Source: Dyadobacter jejuensis (GTDB lineage: Bacteria; Bacteroidota; Bacteroidia; Cytophagales; Spirosomataceae). Taken from it: 64,000 nucleotides of DNA. Below, in pieces: positions 17,517 through 28,000 of this stretch; positions within the stretch are counted from its first letter, which is position 1; each line of letters begins with the position of its first letter. The position numbers were made by a program, and so were the translations under genes. The notes beneath the pieces were generated by a model. It searched no databases. It was not told the origin of the DNA and worked only from the letters and a program-made list of their open reading frames with translations. The stretch covers positions 186,001-250,000 of the forward strand of contig NZ_QGDT01000004.1 in the NCBI RefSeq assembly GCF_003149085.1, in the 5' to 3' direction.

Positions 17517-18440
17517 TTAGGACTGCTGGCTCTGCTTTTCTGCTGACTGGGGAATGGCATCCATAATCCCCATCTTTAAAGCGTCGATCAGGCGGGATTT
17601 GACCTGTTCTCGATTGAATACCAGGCTTACCTGCCTTTGGGGTTCTGGTGACTGGAATCGCCTAATCTTAAGTCTTCTTTCTTCGCTAAGGTCGTGCAGG
17701 GCCAGTTCTGGAAGAATGGTGAGCCCACCATTCCGGTCTACCATTCGCATAAGCGTTTCTATGCTTCCCGACCGATAGTTAAAACTATGGCCGAAACTAC
17801 TATTTCGACTGATTTCACAGAGCCTTTGGATTTGGGTCCTAAAGCAATGGCCTTCCTCTAAAAGCCATAATTGATTTGGCTCTATATCGGATGGTAATAT
17901 GTACTGCTTATTAAAAAGAGCCGTGTCTTCGGAGGTATAAACATAAAAACGTTCGGCATATAAGGGGATTTCAGTTAAAGCATCATCTTCAGGGTTTGTA
18001 GCGACGATGCCCACATCCAGATTGCCCATTTTAAGTTCTGCTAAAATTCGATCCGTGATCATCTCCGAAATATGCAGCTTTATTTCGGGGTACTGTTGGA
18101 TGAAGGGCTGAACGAAAAATGGTAGCAAATAAGGTGCGATAGTGGGAATGACTCCGATCCTTAGCTCCCCTGACAAATCCCCATTATAAAAACGAGCGAT
18201 TTCGTGTAGCTGCCCCGACTCTCGGAGAATCACCTTCGCCTGATCTATAATTTTACGGCCTATTCCTGTGGGTACGATGGGTTGCTTGGTACGGTCAAAT
18301 ATTTTTACCTGTAATTCATCTTCCAGTTTTCTGATCATCATGGAAAGGGTAGGCTGCGTCACGTGGCAGTGCGTAGCTGCTTGAACGAAATGTCGGTGAT
18401 TGTCTACCGCAATGATGTATTCCAGTTGTTGTATGTTCAT
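17517..18440 (-). CDS. oxyR: OxyR, LysR-type hydrogen peroxide sensor
   Basis: OxyR activates peroxide defence genes after a disulfide forms between two cysteines. The N-terminal winged helix is at about residues 1-60 (HFVQAATHCHVTQPTLSMMI). The redox pair is preserved at Cys199 and Cys208 in EEGHCFRTQIQRLC, the same numbers as in E. coli OxyR, which separates it from generic LysR regulators. The gene converges with polX (16-bp gap) and no catalase or ahp gene is adjacent. It probably acts on distant targets and may autoregulate from the region upstream of 18440. Confidence 0.93.
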   Translation of the reverse strand: MNIQQLEYIIAVDNHRHFVQAATHCHVTQPTLSMMIRKLEDELQVKIFDRTKQPIVPTGIGRKIIDQAKVILRESGQLHEIARFYNGDLSGELRIGVIPTIAPYLLPFFVQPFIQQYPEIKLHISEMITDRILAELKMGNLDVGIVATNPEDDALTEIPLYAERFYVYTSEDTALFNKQYILPSDIEPNQLWLLEEGHCFRTQIQRLCEISRNSSFGHSFNYRSGSIETLMRMVDRNGGLTILPELALHDLSEERRLKIRRFQSPEPQRQVSLVFNREQVKSRLIDALKMGIMDAIPQSAEKQSQQS

Positions 18441-19023
18441 GAGAAAAGGCTAGTCCTGTCGAATTTTAATGTTGACCTGAAGTTTTAACTGTGCTTAAAC
18501 GATCTATCTGTGCTCATGGCCATCGATGAGGGGACAAAGTTATAAACATTCGCCATGACGCGATCAGTCCTTCAAATTTTTACCCCAGTGGAGTGGAGGC
18601 ATTTAACCAGACCCTGCCAGGCGCCACCGGAGCACTTCATCATGGGATCCACAGTTTTGAGTGGTGTTCATGCGCATTAATGCGTCAAATTGGGGTAAAA
18701 TGGGGCATGAATTTTTAGGTGTGAATTATATATAATTTTCAATATGAAATAATAAAATACTGATTATGAGTTATTTATGTGATTTTTATGTTCTTGTGTG
18801 GGAGAATGAGGTACTATTTTTATACATAAAGGTGTGTCATAATTTGCCCAATTTCTGTTAGTAAAGGATTGGCAAATTGGGTTGAAATACATTTGAAAAC
18901 GATGTGTCTTTAATGCATTAACAATATATTGGACACTTGTATGCACACTTGAACTGCAAAGGGAGCAACCTAACTGGCTGCTCCCTTTCTTCATGATGCG
19001 TACCTGCTTGTAAGCGTTAAGCT
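18441..19023. other. 583-bp intergenic region with inverted repeats, no gene
   Basis: This stretch lies upstream of oxyR and downstream of alaS. No convincing coding frame is seen. It contains TTTTTACCCCA near 18576-18586 with its near complement TGGGGTAAAA near 18691-18700, and a 12-bp palindrome CGCATTAATGCG at 18673-18684. The right part, from about 18715, is very AT-rich. A structured non-coding RNA or the oxyR control region are both possible. Confidence 0.4.
18958..18988 (-). terminator. stem-loop downstream of alaS
   Basis: AAAGGGAGCA and TGCTCCCTTT form a perfect 10-bp stem with an 11-nt loop, 36 bp after the alaS stop. There is no real T-run beyond the stem on the minus strand, so terminator function is likely but not certain. 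Confidence 0.6.
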
Positions 19024-21669
19024 CTAGAATAGGTCTTTGGCCTTTTCCAAGGCTGTTTCTAATCCTGAGGCATCGGAACCGCCCGCTGTTGCAAAGAAAG
19101 GTTGGCCACCGCCACCTCCTTTTATTTCCCGGGCAAGCTCTTTGACGATCTTACCTGCATGGAGGTTAGCTTCCTTAACCAGGCTTTCGGCGATATATAC
19201 CGAGAGTTGTGGCTTATCATTAATCACAGCCCCGAGTACCACAATTAAGTTTTCTATTTGATCCTTTAGTTCGAACGAAAGTTGCTTTAGGGCATCGGCA
19301 GAGGGGATTTCTACCTTAGCTACTATCAAGCTAAAGGCTCGGTGCTTTTCAAGGCCAGCAATAAGATCGGCTTTTACAGTTTGTAATTTTTCGTTTTGAA
19401 GTGCTGCCACTTGCTTTTGCAGGCTGCTGCGTTCTTCTAGTAAATTTTCAACTGCTTTCACCAAGTCTGTAGGGTTCTTGAGAAGCTCCTTTATTTGGTT
19501 CAATTTGTCTTCTTGCTCCCGCATCATTTGTAGGGCCTTGTCGCCGGTGACGGCCTCCACACGGCGTACTCCGGCCGATACAGATCCCTCGGAAACAAAT
19601 TTGAAAAGACCGATCTCGCCTGTCGCGGGCACATGGGTCCCCCCGCAAAGCTCGAAAGAGTAGTCTTTGTCGAAAATAATTAGACGGACAAAATCCCCAT
19701 ATTTTTCACCAAAGGTAGCCGTAGCACCTAAGTCGAGGGCCTCTTGTATGGGGACATTGTTCCTTTCGTCGAGGGCGATGTTCTCCCTGATTTTTTCGTT
19801 TACCCGGTCTTCGACGGCTTTCATTTCAGCCTCTGACATTTTAGCAAAATGAGAGAAGTCGAATCGGAGAACCTGATCGTTGAGGAAGGACCCCTTCTGG
19901 ACGATATGCGAGCCGAGTACCTCTTTCATAGCGGACAGCATGAGGTGGGTGGCCGAGTGGTTGGCCTTAATTCGCGCCCGACGGTCACTGTCGATCTGCG
20001 CAGTCACTACACCTGCATTTTGCAATATCACTTCCAAATCCTTATCCTTAGAAATATGGACGAAGAGATCATTCTCTTTTTTGGTGTCGACAATAGAAAT
20101 TTTGAATGGCTCGTTGTCAATTTCTCCAGTTAAATGCCCCGTGTCACCTACTTGTCCCCCCATTTCAGCATAGAACGGGCTGCGGTCCAATACGATATGG
20201 TATTCTATTCCACCTTTGGTTTTTACCTTCCTATATTTGACGATATGGCTATGGGTTTCTTCGAAGTCGTATCCTAGGAATTCGAAGTCCTCTGTCTCTC
20301 GCAACTCTACCCAGTCGGTGGCCTCTTTGGCCGCATCCTTGCGAGAACGGTTCTTTTGTTGGGCCAGGGCGTCGTTAAATCCTTGTTCGTCGATTTGCAG
20401 TCCTTTCTCCCTGGCTATGAGTGCGGTGAGGTCCACAGGGAACCCAAAGGTGTCGCTTAGCTCAAAAACGTCAGGACCAGGAATGGTGTTAAGCCCATCT
20501 TGTTGTTGCTTGGCCATCATCACGTCGAGGCGTTTGAGTCCTGAAGCCAGCGTTCGTAAGAAACTCTTCTCTTCCTCTAAGATCACCTTGGTGACGAAGG
20601 TCTCCTGTGCCTTAAGTTCTGGGAATACCGTCTCGAACTGAGCGGAGATCAGAGGGATCAGGCTATGAAAGAAGGGTTCCTGAAGCCCAAGGTAAGAGTA
20701 TCCGTACCGAACGGCACGGCGAAGTATCCTGCGGATCACGTAGCCCGCCTTGGCATTGGCCGGTAGTTGGCCATCGGCAATAGCAAAGGCTACTGCCCTG
20801 ATATGATCCGAAATGACCCGCATCGCGATGTCGGGATAGGTCTGCTGGCCGTAGGTCTTGCCCGACATCTGCTCAAGCAACCCTATGGTAGGTTGGAACA
20901 CATCCGTGTCGTAATTAGATGTTTTCTGCTGAACGGCCATGCACAGTCGCTCGAAGCCCATACCGGTATCTACATGAGTAGCTGGCAATGGGAGCAGACT
21001 TCCGTCGGCCTTTCTTTCGAATTGCATAAAGACCAGGTTCCATATTTCCACAACCTGCGGGTGGTCCTGGTTGACCAACGATTTTCCAGAAACCGCCTGG
21101 ACTTCCGATTCGGGCCTAAGATCTATATGGATTTCGGAGCAGGGGCCACAGGGGCCTGTATCTCCCATTTCCCAGAAGTTGTCTTTTTTATTCCCTAAGA
21201 TGATCCTATCCTCGCCTACTATAGGCTTCCACAGGTCCCATGCCTCTTGGTCAAAAGGTACTCCGTCTTTAGGGTCTCCCTCGTATACCGAAACGTAGAG
21301 GCGATCTTTGGGGAGTTTATATATGGTGGTGAGTAGTTCCCATGCCCATGTAATGGCTTCTTTTTTGAAATAATCGCCAAATGACCAGTTTCCTAGCATT
21401 TCGAACATGGTATGGTGATAGGTGTCGAAGCCGACATCTTCCAAGTCGTTATGTTTACCCGACACCCTAAGGCATTTTTGAGTATCGGCGATCCGTCGGG
21501 CCGGTGGGGTCCCGTTTCCTAAGAAAAAGTCTTTGAACTGCGCCATACCCGAATTGTTAAACATGAGGGTAGGATCATTTTTGGCCACCAAAGGGGCCGA
21601 GGGTACGATAAGGTGCTCTTTGCTCTTAAAGAAATCTAAATAGGCCTGACGTATTTGTTGCGAATTCAT
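19024..21669 (-). CDS. alaS: alanyl-tRNA synthetase
   Basis: AlaS charges tRNA-Ala and edits mischarged Ser or Gly. At 881 residues it is full length. The aminoacylation core has NNSGMAQFKDFFLG, HNDLEDVG and MFEMLGNWSFGDYFKKEAI within the first 110 residues. The editing site zinc motif is present as NHSATHLM (HxxxH) and later FELCGGTHV (CxxxH). The C-terminal oligomerisation/C-Ala domain ends with the Gly-rich EIKGGGGGQPFFATAGG. It is a single-gene unit with a clear -7 box about 73 bp upstream of the start. Confidence 0.98.
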   Translation of the reverse strand: MNSQQIRQAYLDFFKSKEHLIVPSAPLVAKNDPTLMFNNSGMAQFKDFFLGNGTPPARRIADTQKCLRVSGKHNDLEDVGFDTYHHTMFEMLGNWSFGDYFKKEAITWAWELLTTIYKLPKDRLYVSVYEGDPKDGVPFDQEAWDLWKPIVGEDRIILGNKKDNFWEMGDTGPCGPCSEIHIDLRPESEVQAVSGKSLVNQDHPQVVEIWNLVFMQFERKADGSLLPLPATHVDTGMGFERLCMAVQQKTSNYDTDVFQPTIGLLEQMSGKTYGQQTYPDIAMRVISDHIRAVAFAIADGQLPANAKAGYVIRRILRRAVRYGYSYLGLQEPFFHSLIPLISAQFETVFPELKAQETFVTKVILEEEKSFLRTLASGLKRLDVMMAKQQQDGLNTIPGPDVFELSDTFGFPVDLTALIAREKGLQIDEQGFNDALAQQKNRSRKDAAKEATDWVELRETEDFEFLGYDFEETHSHIVKYRKVKTKGGIEYHIVLDRSPFYAEMGGQVGDTGHLTGEIDNEPFKISIVDTKKENDLFVHISKDKDLEVILQNAGVVTAQIDSDRRARIKANHSATHLMLSAMKEVLGSHIVQKGSFLNDQVLRFDFSHFAKMSEAEMKAVEDRVNEKIRENIALDERNNVPIQEALDLGATATFGEKYGDFVRLIIFDKDYSFELCGGTHVPATGEIGLFKFVSEGSVSAGVRRVEAVTGDKALQMMREQEDKLNQIKELLKNPTDLVKAVENLLEERSSLQKQVAALQNEKLQTVKADLIAGLEKHRAFSLIVAKVEIPSADALKQLSFELKDQIENLIVVLGAVINDKPQLSVYIAESLVKEANLHAGKIVKELAREIKGGGGGQPFFATAGGSDASGLETALEKAKDLF

Positions 21670-22039
21670 GCGAATTGTTTACGATTGGATTTGCCTTAAT
21701 GGAACGAAGTCCCAAAAAAATATAACAACATAAAATTGCCGCAAAGGTAGTAAAAATTGATCGTATTGGATTTGGTAATTTGTTCTGAGCCTTTTTGCTC
21801 CTCAAAAAGAGAGGGCTTATGTTTTTTTTGAAAAGCACTAAACCAGTCACTATTAGTCGGTCCGGCGCGATGTACCCGGGTTAATGGCGGTTTCGATGAC
21901 CATATTCTCTAAGATGGGGAGTATAAAAATTAATACCCTCTCTTTACTATTTTATAGTTGTCTGGCTCAAAGACCAGTCCTACATTCATCTCCATGTAGA
22001 TGTAGCATTATTAAAGAAAAACTTCCTAATGTGATAGAA
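21670..22039. other. 370-bp divergent intergenic region
   Basis: The region lies between alaS and the FecR-like gene. Apart from the alaS -7 box at 21742-21749, I see no gene or strong repeat. An open frame does extend upstream of the FecR-like start to 21884, but its extra residues resemble no family. Confidence 0.4.
21742..21749 (-). promoter_or_regulatory. -7 promoter element of alaS
   Basis: On the minus strand this reads TACCTTTG, an exact match to the Bacteroidota -7 consensus TAnnTTTG, about 73 bp before the alaS start. The -33 element is not obvious. Confidence 0.65.
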
Positions 22040-22420
22040 ATGAAACCTTATTCCGAGTATACGGCGGAGGAGCTTGCAATGGAAAAGCTGTTCATCAGGT
22101 GGATCCGATTCCCGGACGACCCGTCTATCAATGCTTTTTGGGAGGGGTGGCAGCGTAAAAACCCAGATATGCAGGCCACGATACATACGGCGCGTAGCTT
22201 GGTGCTGAGGGCCGCCGATCCTAGGATTGACTCAATCTCTCAACAAGATGCCCATACCCTTTGGGGTAGAATAAAGAGTACTTTAGAGAATAGGACGGAA
22301 CGGGAAAGCGCCCAGCCCAGCCATATTGTACCTTCCTCTCGAATAGGCTGGGAGGGAATATTAATTGCCATTGTACTGGCTATCTTATTCTTAATACTTA
22401 CCTATACATTATTTGTATAA
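22040..22420 (+). CDS. FecR-like anti-sigma protein lacking the periplasmic domain
   Basis: From ATG 22040 the 126-residue product resembles the cytoplasmic anti-sigma part of FecR proteins: EELAMEKLFIRWIRFPDDPS and NAFWEGWQRKNPDMQATI are typical for Bacteroidota FecR N-termini. A single membrane segment at about residues 104-125 (EGILIAIVLAILFLILTY) ends the protein immediately. The periplasmic FecR signal-sensing domain (about 200 residues) is absent and no ECF sigma gene is next to it. It lies 150 bp before a PL8 lyase gene. It may be a truncated remnant of a sigma/anti-sigma control unit or a minimal membrane regulator. Confidence 0.65.
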   Translation: MKPYSEYTAEELAMEKLFIRWIRFPDDPSINAFWEGWQRKNPDMQATIHTARSLVLRAADPRIDSISQQDAHTLWGRIKSTLENRTERESAQPSHIVPSSRIGWEGILIAIVLAILFLILTYTLFV

Positions 22421-22570
22421 AAAAACTCGTAGGCCTACAGGAATTGACATACGTTTGGGCATTATCGAGGATCGCCTCCATCTCTCTAGTATGGCTCAAA
22501 GGGCATCTGGCGTAGACCTATTGGGCTTGGTTAGGCAACATTTTTGACTTCTATCTGTAAAACCGAAATC

Positions 22571-24766
22571 ATGTACCAGTTTATATTTTGTTTGATCATT
22601 AGTACAGGCATTTGTCTAGGTCAGGGCGTAGATGTCGATAAGCAGCACCCCTCGGTACCGGTGGTAATAGGAATGGGGGCCACCCATGCGGAGTTAGAAA
22701 AAGTAAGGTCCCAAGTCCAGGCCGATTTGATAGCCGAAGCAGTAGACCTACCACAGGCGACGGCGCTATTGAAGGCCTTGCGGCCCGATGGAACCTGGCC
22801 CGATATCGACTATGCCGATCTTTCAAGAACAGGTTTCGACCATAGCCGTCACCTGGACCATATGCTGACCTTGGCCAGGGCCTATCGCCAAGGGGCAACG
22901 GTCAACAAGAAAAAACTGAAAAAGGCTGTATTGAAATCTTTAGATTTTTGGCTTGCCAACGATTTTATTTGTGAAAATTGGTGGTGGAATGAAATGGGTA
23001 CTCCGGGTCGAATGATAGACCTGCTGTTGATGATGGATGAGGACTTGAGTCCGAAACAATCTGAAAAAGGGATGTATATAGCAGGACGGGCCAATATGGC
23101 GGCGTTTGGAGCCCGACCGGGCGGTGATTTGCTCCAAATAGCAGCCATGAGAGCCAAACAAGCCCTCTACTACCGAAACGAAGAAGAATTTGGAAATATC
23201 ATGGGCCTGATGGGACGGGAGATCACCGTCTCTACGGGCCGAGGGTTACAGGCCGATATGAGTTTTCAGCATAGGACCGACCGCGTCATCTCTACCCTCG
23301 CTTATGGGGTTGGCTTTGCTAAATCCTACAGCTATTGGGCGGCCAAAACCGCCGGCACTTCCTTTCAGCTACCAGAAAAAGCAACCCAATTGGTGGTCGA
23401 TTATTTTTTAGATGGGATCTGTCAATCCATGGTGTATGGGAAATATCCCGACCCAGGTGCGCTGAATCGAGAAATAACCAGGGCTTGGGCCCTGAGTCGG
23501 GTAGGGGACGACATGGCCGGAAATTTAATAAAAGCAAGCCCCTACCGGAACGCAGAACTGCAGGTTATTGTCCAAAGTAGGAGGGAAGAACCTGTCGTTT
23601 TTGAACCCAAGGATGCCTATTTTTGGCATTCACATTATTACTCCCATCAACGGAGCAATTATTTTACGTCTGTACGGATCCATTCCGATAGGGCCAGTAA
23701 TATAGAGCAACCTCATAATGATGAGGGAATACTTAACCATCATTTGGGCGATGGGAGTAACTTTATTTCGGTGCAAGGGACAGAGTATAGCGAAATATTT
23801 CCGGTATGGGACTGGCAAAAGGTGCCCGGCACTACGGTCGTTCAAAAGCCTGAGCTACCACATTGGAAAGAAATAGCTAAAAGAGGAAAGCGGGAATTTG
23901 CCGGAGGCCTTACCGACGGTCGCTATGGTGTAGTGGTCTTCGATTTTGAAAGTGTTCATGATCCCTTAAAAGCTAAAAAATCGTGGTTCTTTTTCGATAA
24001 AGAATATATGTGCCTAGGCACGAGCATTACTTCCACTTCGAGCTTTCCGGTGGCTACAACCCTAAACCAATCCTTACTAAAGGGACCTGTGCGTGTAAAA
24101 GGGCGATTTAGTAAGGATAGTTTGCTGCGCCAAGGAATTCATGATTTGACGGAGGTGGAAGGTGTATGGCACGACCGGGTTGGTTATATTTTTCCCGTTC
24201 CTAGGTCGGTGCAACTTAAAAATACCTCCACTACAGGTAATTGGCGGAGAATCAACCACCAACTTCGGTATGATCGTTCAACTGTCAAAATGGATGTTTT
24301 TTCTCTATGGCTAGACCATGGCATTCAGCCCAGCGATGAAGGGTATGAATATGTGGTGGTTCCGGATGTGGATGAAGCAGCGTGGAGCGTATACGAGGCG
24401 GAGCCGGTGTTAGAAACGGTCCATAACGATGGGGAGCTTCAGGCAGTATGGCACAAAAAGCTTCAATTATTACAAGCCATCTTTTATACTCCCGGCGAAT
24501 TGAAGCATCATGATCTGGAGATTAGGGTAGAAAAACCCTGCTTACTCATGCTTCAGCTGCAAGGGAAAGACATTACCTCTATCACTGTGGCCGATCCAAC
24601 CACGCAATTAGAGTCGATTCAAATAGCCTTGAATGGTTCATATCAAGTGGCCGACCCTCAGGTGGAAGTTCGATGGGACCCTATTATTCGTTCGAGTATC
24701 TTGTCGGTATCCCTTCCTGAAGGAGCCCATGCTGGCTCCAGCCTAACGGTCGATCTAGGCCGTTAA
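22571..24766 (+). CDS. polysaccharide lyase family 8 protein
   Basis: PL8 enzymes cleave uronic-acid polymers (hyaluronan, chondroitin, xanthan, alginate) by beta-elimination. ATG 22571 gives a Sec signal peptide (MYQFIFCLIISTGICLGQG); ATG 22544 would add nine residues before it. The alpha-toroid has ENWWWNEMGTPGRMIDLLL, SFQHRTDRVISTLAYG with candidate His and Tyr, and DPGALNREITRAW with candidate Arg. The beta-sandwich has NDEGILNHHLGDGSNFIS and a PGTTV motif, both typical of PL8. The usual TG-[AQ]-N asparagine seems changed (GARPGGD), so activity is not assured. It precedes susC by 276 bp on the same strand. Confidence 0.85.
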   Translation: MYQFIFCLIISTGICLGQGVDVDKQHPSVPVVIGMGATHAELEKVRSQVQADLIAEAVDLPQATALLKALRPDGTWPDIDYADLSRTGFDHSRHLDHMLTLARAYRQGATVNKKKLKKAVLKSLDFWLANDFICENWWWNEMGTPGRMIDLLLMMDEDLSPKQSEKGMYIAGRANMAAFGARPGGDLLQIAAMRAKQALYYRNEEEFGNIMGLMGREITVSTGRGLQADMSFQHRTDRVISTLAYGVGFAKSYSYWAAKTAGTSFQLPEKATQLVVDYFLDGICQSMVYGKYPDPGALNREITRAWALSRVGDDMAGNLIKASPYRNAELQVIVQSRREEPVVFEPKDAYFWHSHYYSHQRSNYFTSVRIHSDRASNIEQPHNDEGILNHHLGDGSNFISVQGTEYSEIFPVWDWQKVPGTTVVQKPELPHWKEIAKRGKREFAGGLTDGRYGVVVFDFESVHDPLKAKKSWFFFDKEYMCLGTSITSTSSFPVATTLNQSLLKGPVRVKGRFSKDSLLRQGIHDLTEVEGVWHDRVGYIFPVPRSVQLKNTSTTGNWRRINHQLRYDRSTVKMDVFSLWLDHGIQPSDEGYEYVVVPDVDEAAWSVYEAEPVLETVHNDGELQAVWHKKLQLLQAIFYTPGELKHHDLEIRVEKPCLLMLQLQGKDITSITVADPTTQLESIQIALNGSYQVADPQVEVRWDPIIRSSILSVSLPEGAHAGSSLTVDLGR

Positions 24767-25042
24767 TTATTCCAATAGCCTACAGATATTGACTCCCCAG
24801 GAGCCCTATCGTAAGGGGCACCCAATTATTTCTTGTCTTCCCTTAAAAAATTATTGGTCAAATTTTTTCCTAAAAAGAATGTTAAATAGCAGATTAAGGG
24901 GAATTTAGAGTGGTTTTCATGGATTTGAACGGATTTAGTATATTAGACTATATTAAGAAAAAAATTAAAAATAGGTAGGGTGTTTTATTTTTTATTCGTC
25001 ATAATGGTACTTAAATACTTTTAAATTTAACCATATCGACAA

Positions 25043-28000
25043 ATGAAGAGAGGCTTTACAAAAATAAGGATGATCTTATTGGGGGGAGTTTTTACATTCA
25101 GTCTGGGTGTTCCGAGCTTTGTCCATGCATCATCCTTCGAAAAGAGTGGAATTGCATCTGTTTCTGAAATATCGTCGGAAAAGACGGTGAATGGGACCGT
25201 TGTAAGCGTGGAAGATGGCACTCCTATTCCTGGAGTTAGTGTAATGATTAAGAATACGAGTACCGGTACCATTACCGATGTTGACGGAAAATACACTTTA
25301 AATGTCAATGATGAGAATGCAATACTGGTATTTTCGTCGGTGGGGTTTATGACCCAAGAAGTTACCGTAGGCAATAAAAGCAATGTGAGTATTAAACTAG
25401 CTATTGACCAGAAAACGCTTGGTGAAGTAGTGGTAGTAGGGTATGGTACTCAGAAGAAAAGCCAGTTGACTGGTGCTATATCGTCGGTAGGCGCTAAGGA
25501 GATCGGCGAGCTGCCCGTAACCAATGCCCGCCAAGCCTTGCAAGGAAGAGCGGCAGGGGTGGATGTGAACCAGGCAGGTAGTAAGCCAGGGTCAGCGCCT
25601 CAAATTCGTATTCGTGGACGTCGTTCTTTCAATGCCAGCAACGACCCACTTTATGTGGTCGATGGAATTCCATTGGCGGGTGGTATCGACGATATCAACC
25701 CCAATGATATTGCCTCCATGGAAGTTTTGAAAGATGCGTCCTCTACCGCTATCTATGGTTCCAGAGGAGCCAACGGGGTAGTTATTATATCTACAAAAAG
25801 AGGTAAAGTAGGGGAGACCATCGTGAGCGTAGATACCTATGCTGGGGTTAGTAAATCCTTAGGAAGGATCGATGTGATGAACGGAGCAGAGTTTGCCGAA
25901 TACAAGCGGGAGTCGCGCCGTACGGGGGGGCATTATCCTGCCGGGCCAGCGACCGATGCGGCCGATGCGGCTATCTTTGAGCCCGTTGAGCTAGAGTCTA
26001 TTCGGTTGGGTAGAAGTACCGATTATCCAGCGGCATTGCTCCGGACAGGGGTCATTCAAAGTCACCAGGTAGCGGTTTCGGGTGGTAGCGAGAAGACTAT
26101 ATTTAATATTTCTGCCAATTTCTTTAAAGACAAAGGGGTCGTTAAAAATCAGGATTTTAACAGAAATACCTTCCGGATCAATTTAGACCATAAAATTAAC
26201 AACCGGGTTCGGATCGGAACATCTACCTTGGGTGTGTATAGTATTCGTAATGGTGAGGAATTCAACCCACTTGGAGGAGCTTTGGCAGAAAACCCGTTGG
26301 GTAAGCCTTACGACGATGAGGGCAATTTGATTTTCTTGCCTACTCAGGATGGCCTTCGTACCAACCCGCTAGCAGAGATAGTTCCTGGGGCCGTTATTAA
26401 TGAAAGGAAAACTTACCGGATATTTAATAGCTTGTATGCCGAAGTAGATATCCTTAAGGGACTGAAATATAGGTTTAACTTTGGTCCCGACTTCGAGATC
26501 GATCGGTATGGACGCTTCTTTGGTAGCCAGACCAATGCACGACGTGGTGCTCCTGCGGCTGGTAACACCGAGAACAAGTTTCACTTCAACTACACGGTCG
26601 AAAATATCTTGACTTATTCGAAGCAATTTAACTCGACTCATAACCTGAACGTGACCTTGCTACAATCCTATCAGAAAGATACTGAGGAGAGAGCAGGAAT
26701 AGGTGTGAATGGAATACCTGCCGAATCTCAACAGTTTTACAACTTAGGGAGTGCCAGCCAGGTAACAGGCGTAGGGACTTCTCTAGAAGAATGGGCACTG
26801 CTATCTTATATGGCCAGGATCAATTACGATTTCAAGGAGAAATACCTGCTTACTGCGACGCTTCGTGCGGATGGATCATCGGTGTTTGGTGCCAATAACA
26901 AGTTTGGCTACTTCCCATCCTTGGCTTTAGGTTGGAACATATCGTCGGAAGACTTTTTGCGTGACGTTCGCTTCCTCGACATGTTGAAATTAAGACTTAG
27001 CTACGGGTCTACGGGTAATCAGGCCATCGATCCTTATCAAACGCAGCCATTGCTGGGTCGTACCTCTTATGCTTGGGACAATTCAGCCGCCTTTGGCTAC
27101 CGTCCTGGTACCATCGGAAATCCTGACCTTCGCTGGGAGACGTCTTCTACTGCCAATGCTGGATTGGACTTTAGTTTCCTGAATGGCCGTATCTCTGGTG
27201 CGATTGAGTACTATATCACCAGAACCTCCGACTTGTTGGCCCCACAGCCCTTGCCTAACTCTACCGGCTTTGGCGGGTTCACCACCAATATTGGTGAAAC
27301 CGAGAACCGTGGGATAGAGCTTTCGTTGTCGACAATTAACGTAGATAAGGGCGACTTCCGCTGGAGTACCGATATCATGTTTACCAAGAATAACGAACGT
27401 ATCATTTCCTTGGCCAATGGTAAGGTGGATGATGTAGCCGCCGGACGTTTTATTGGTGAGCCCCTGTCTGTGATTTTTGACTACCGTAAAATTGGTATCT
27501 GGCAAAGCGATGAGGAAGACCTGGCCACCCAGTATCAGAGTAAAGTGGGTGAAATCAAAATTGAAGATGTCAATAATGATGGAATCATTAATGCCGACGA
27601 TCGTCAGATCCTAGGTTCTGCAGTGCCGAATTTCGTGGCTGGTGTTACCAATCGCCTTTCTTTTAAAGGAATTGATCTCTCGTTTTTCCTTTATGCTCGT
27701 GCCGGACAGCAAATTATCAGTAGCTTCCACCAAGGAAACAACTCTTTGGCCGGACGATACAATAACTTGGACATCGACTATTGGACGCCAGATAATCCTA
27801 CCAATGAGTTCCCGCGTCCAAATGAAAACCAGGAGTCACCTCGGTATAGCTCTACATTACGCTATTTTGACGGTTCCTTCTTGAAAATCAGGAATATTAA
27901 CATCGGGTACAATGTGCCGGTGTCCCTTGCCGAGAAGCTTAAGATGAAAAGCCTAAGAGTGTTTTCGAGCATTCAACAGCCCAAAATCTGGTCGAAATAC

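Noticed and set aside
18764..18994. 76-codon open frame on the minus strand after alaS
   Set aside because: It includes the alaS hairpin and an AT-rich stretch; composition and content look random.
20216..20641. 141-codon open frame on the plus strand
   Set aside because: It is antisense to alaS, Ser/Arg-rich in the manner of a shadow frame; alaS is certain.
22428..22544. Short frame between the FecR-like and PL8 genes that reads plausibly helical
   Set aside because: It is too short, has no good start, and does not match the missing FecR domain.
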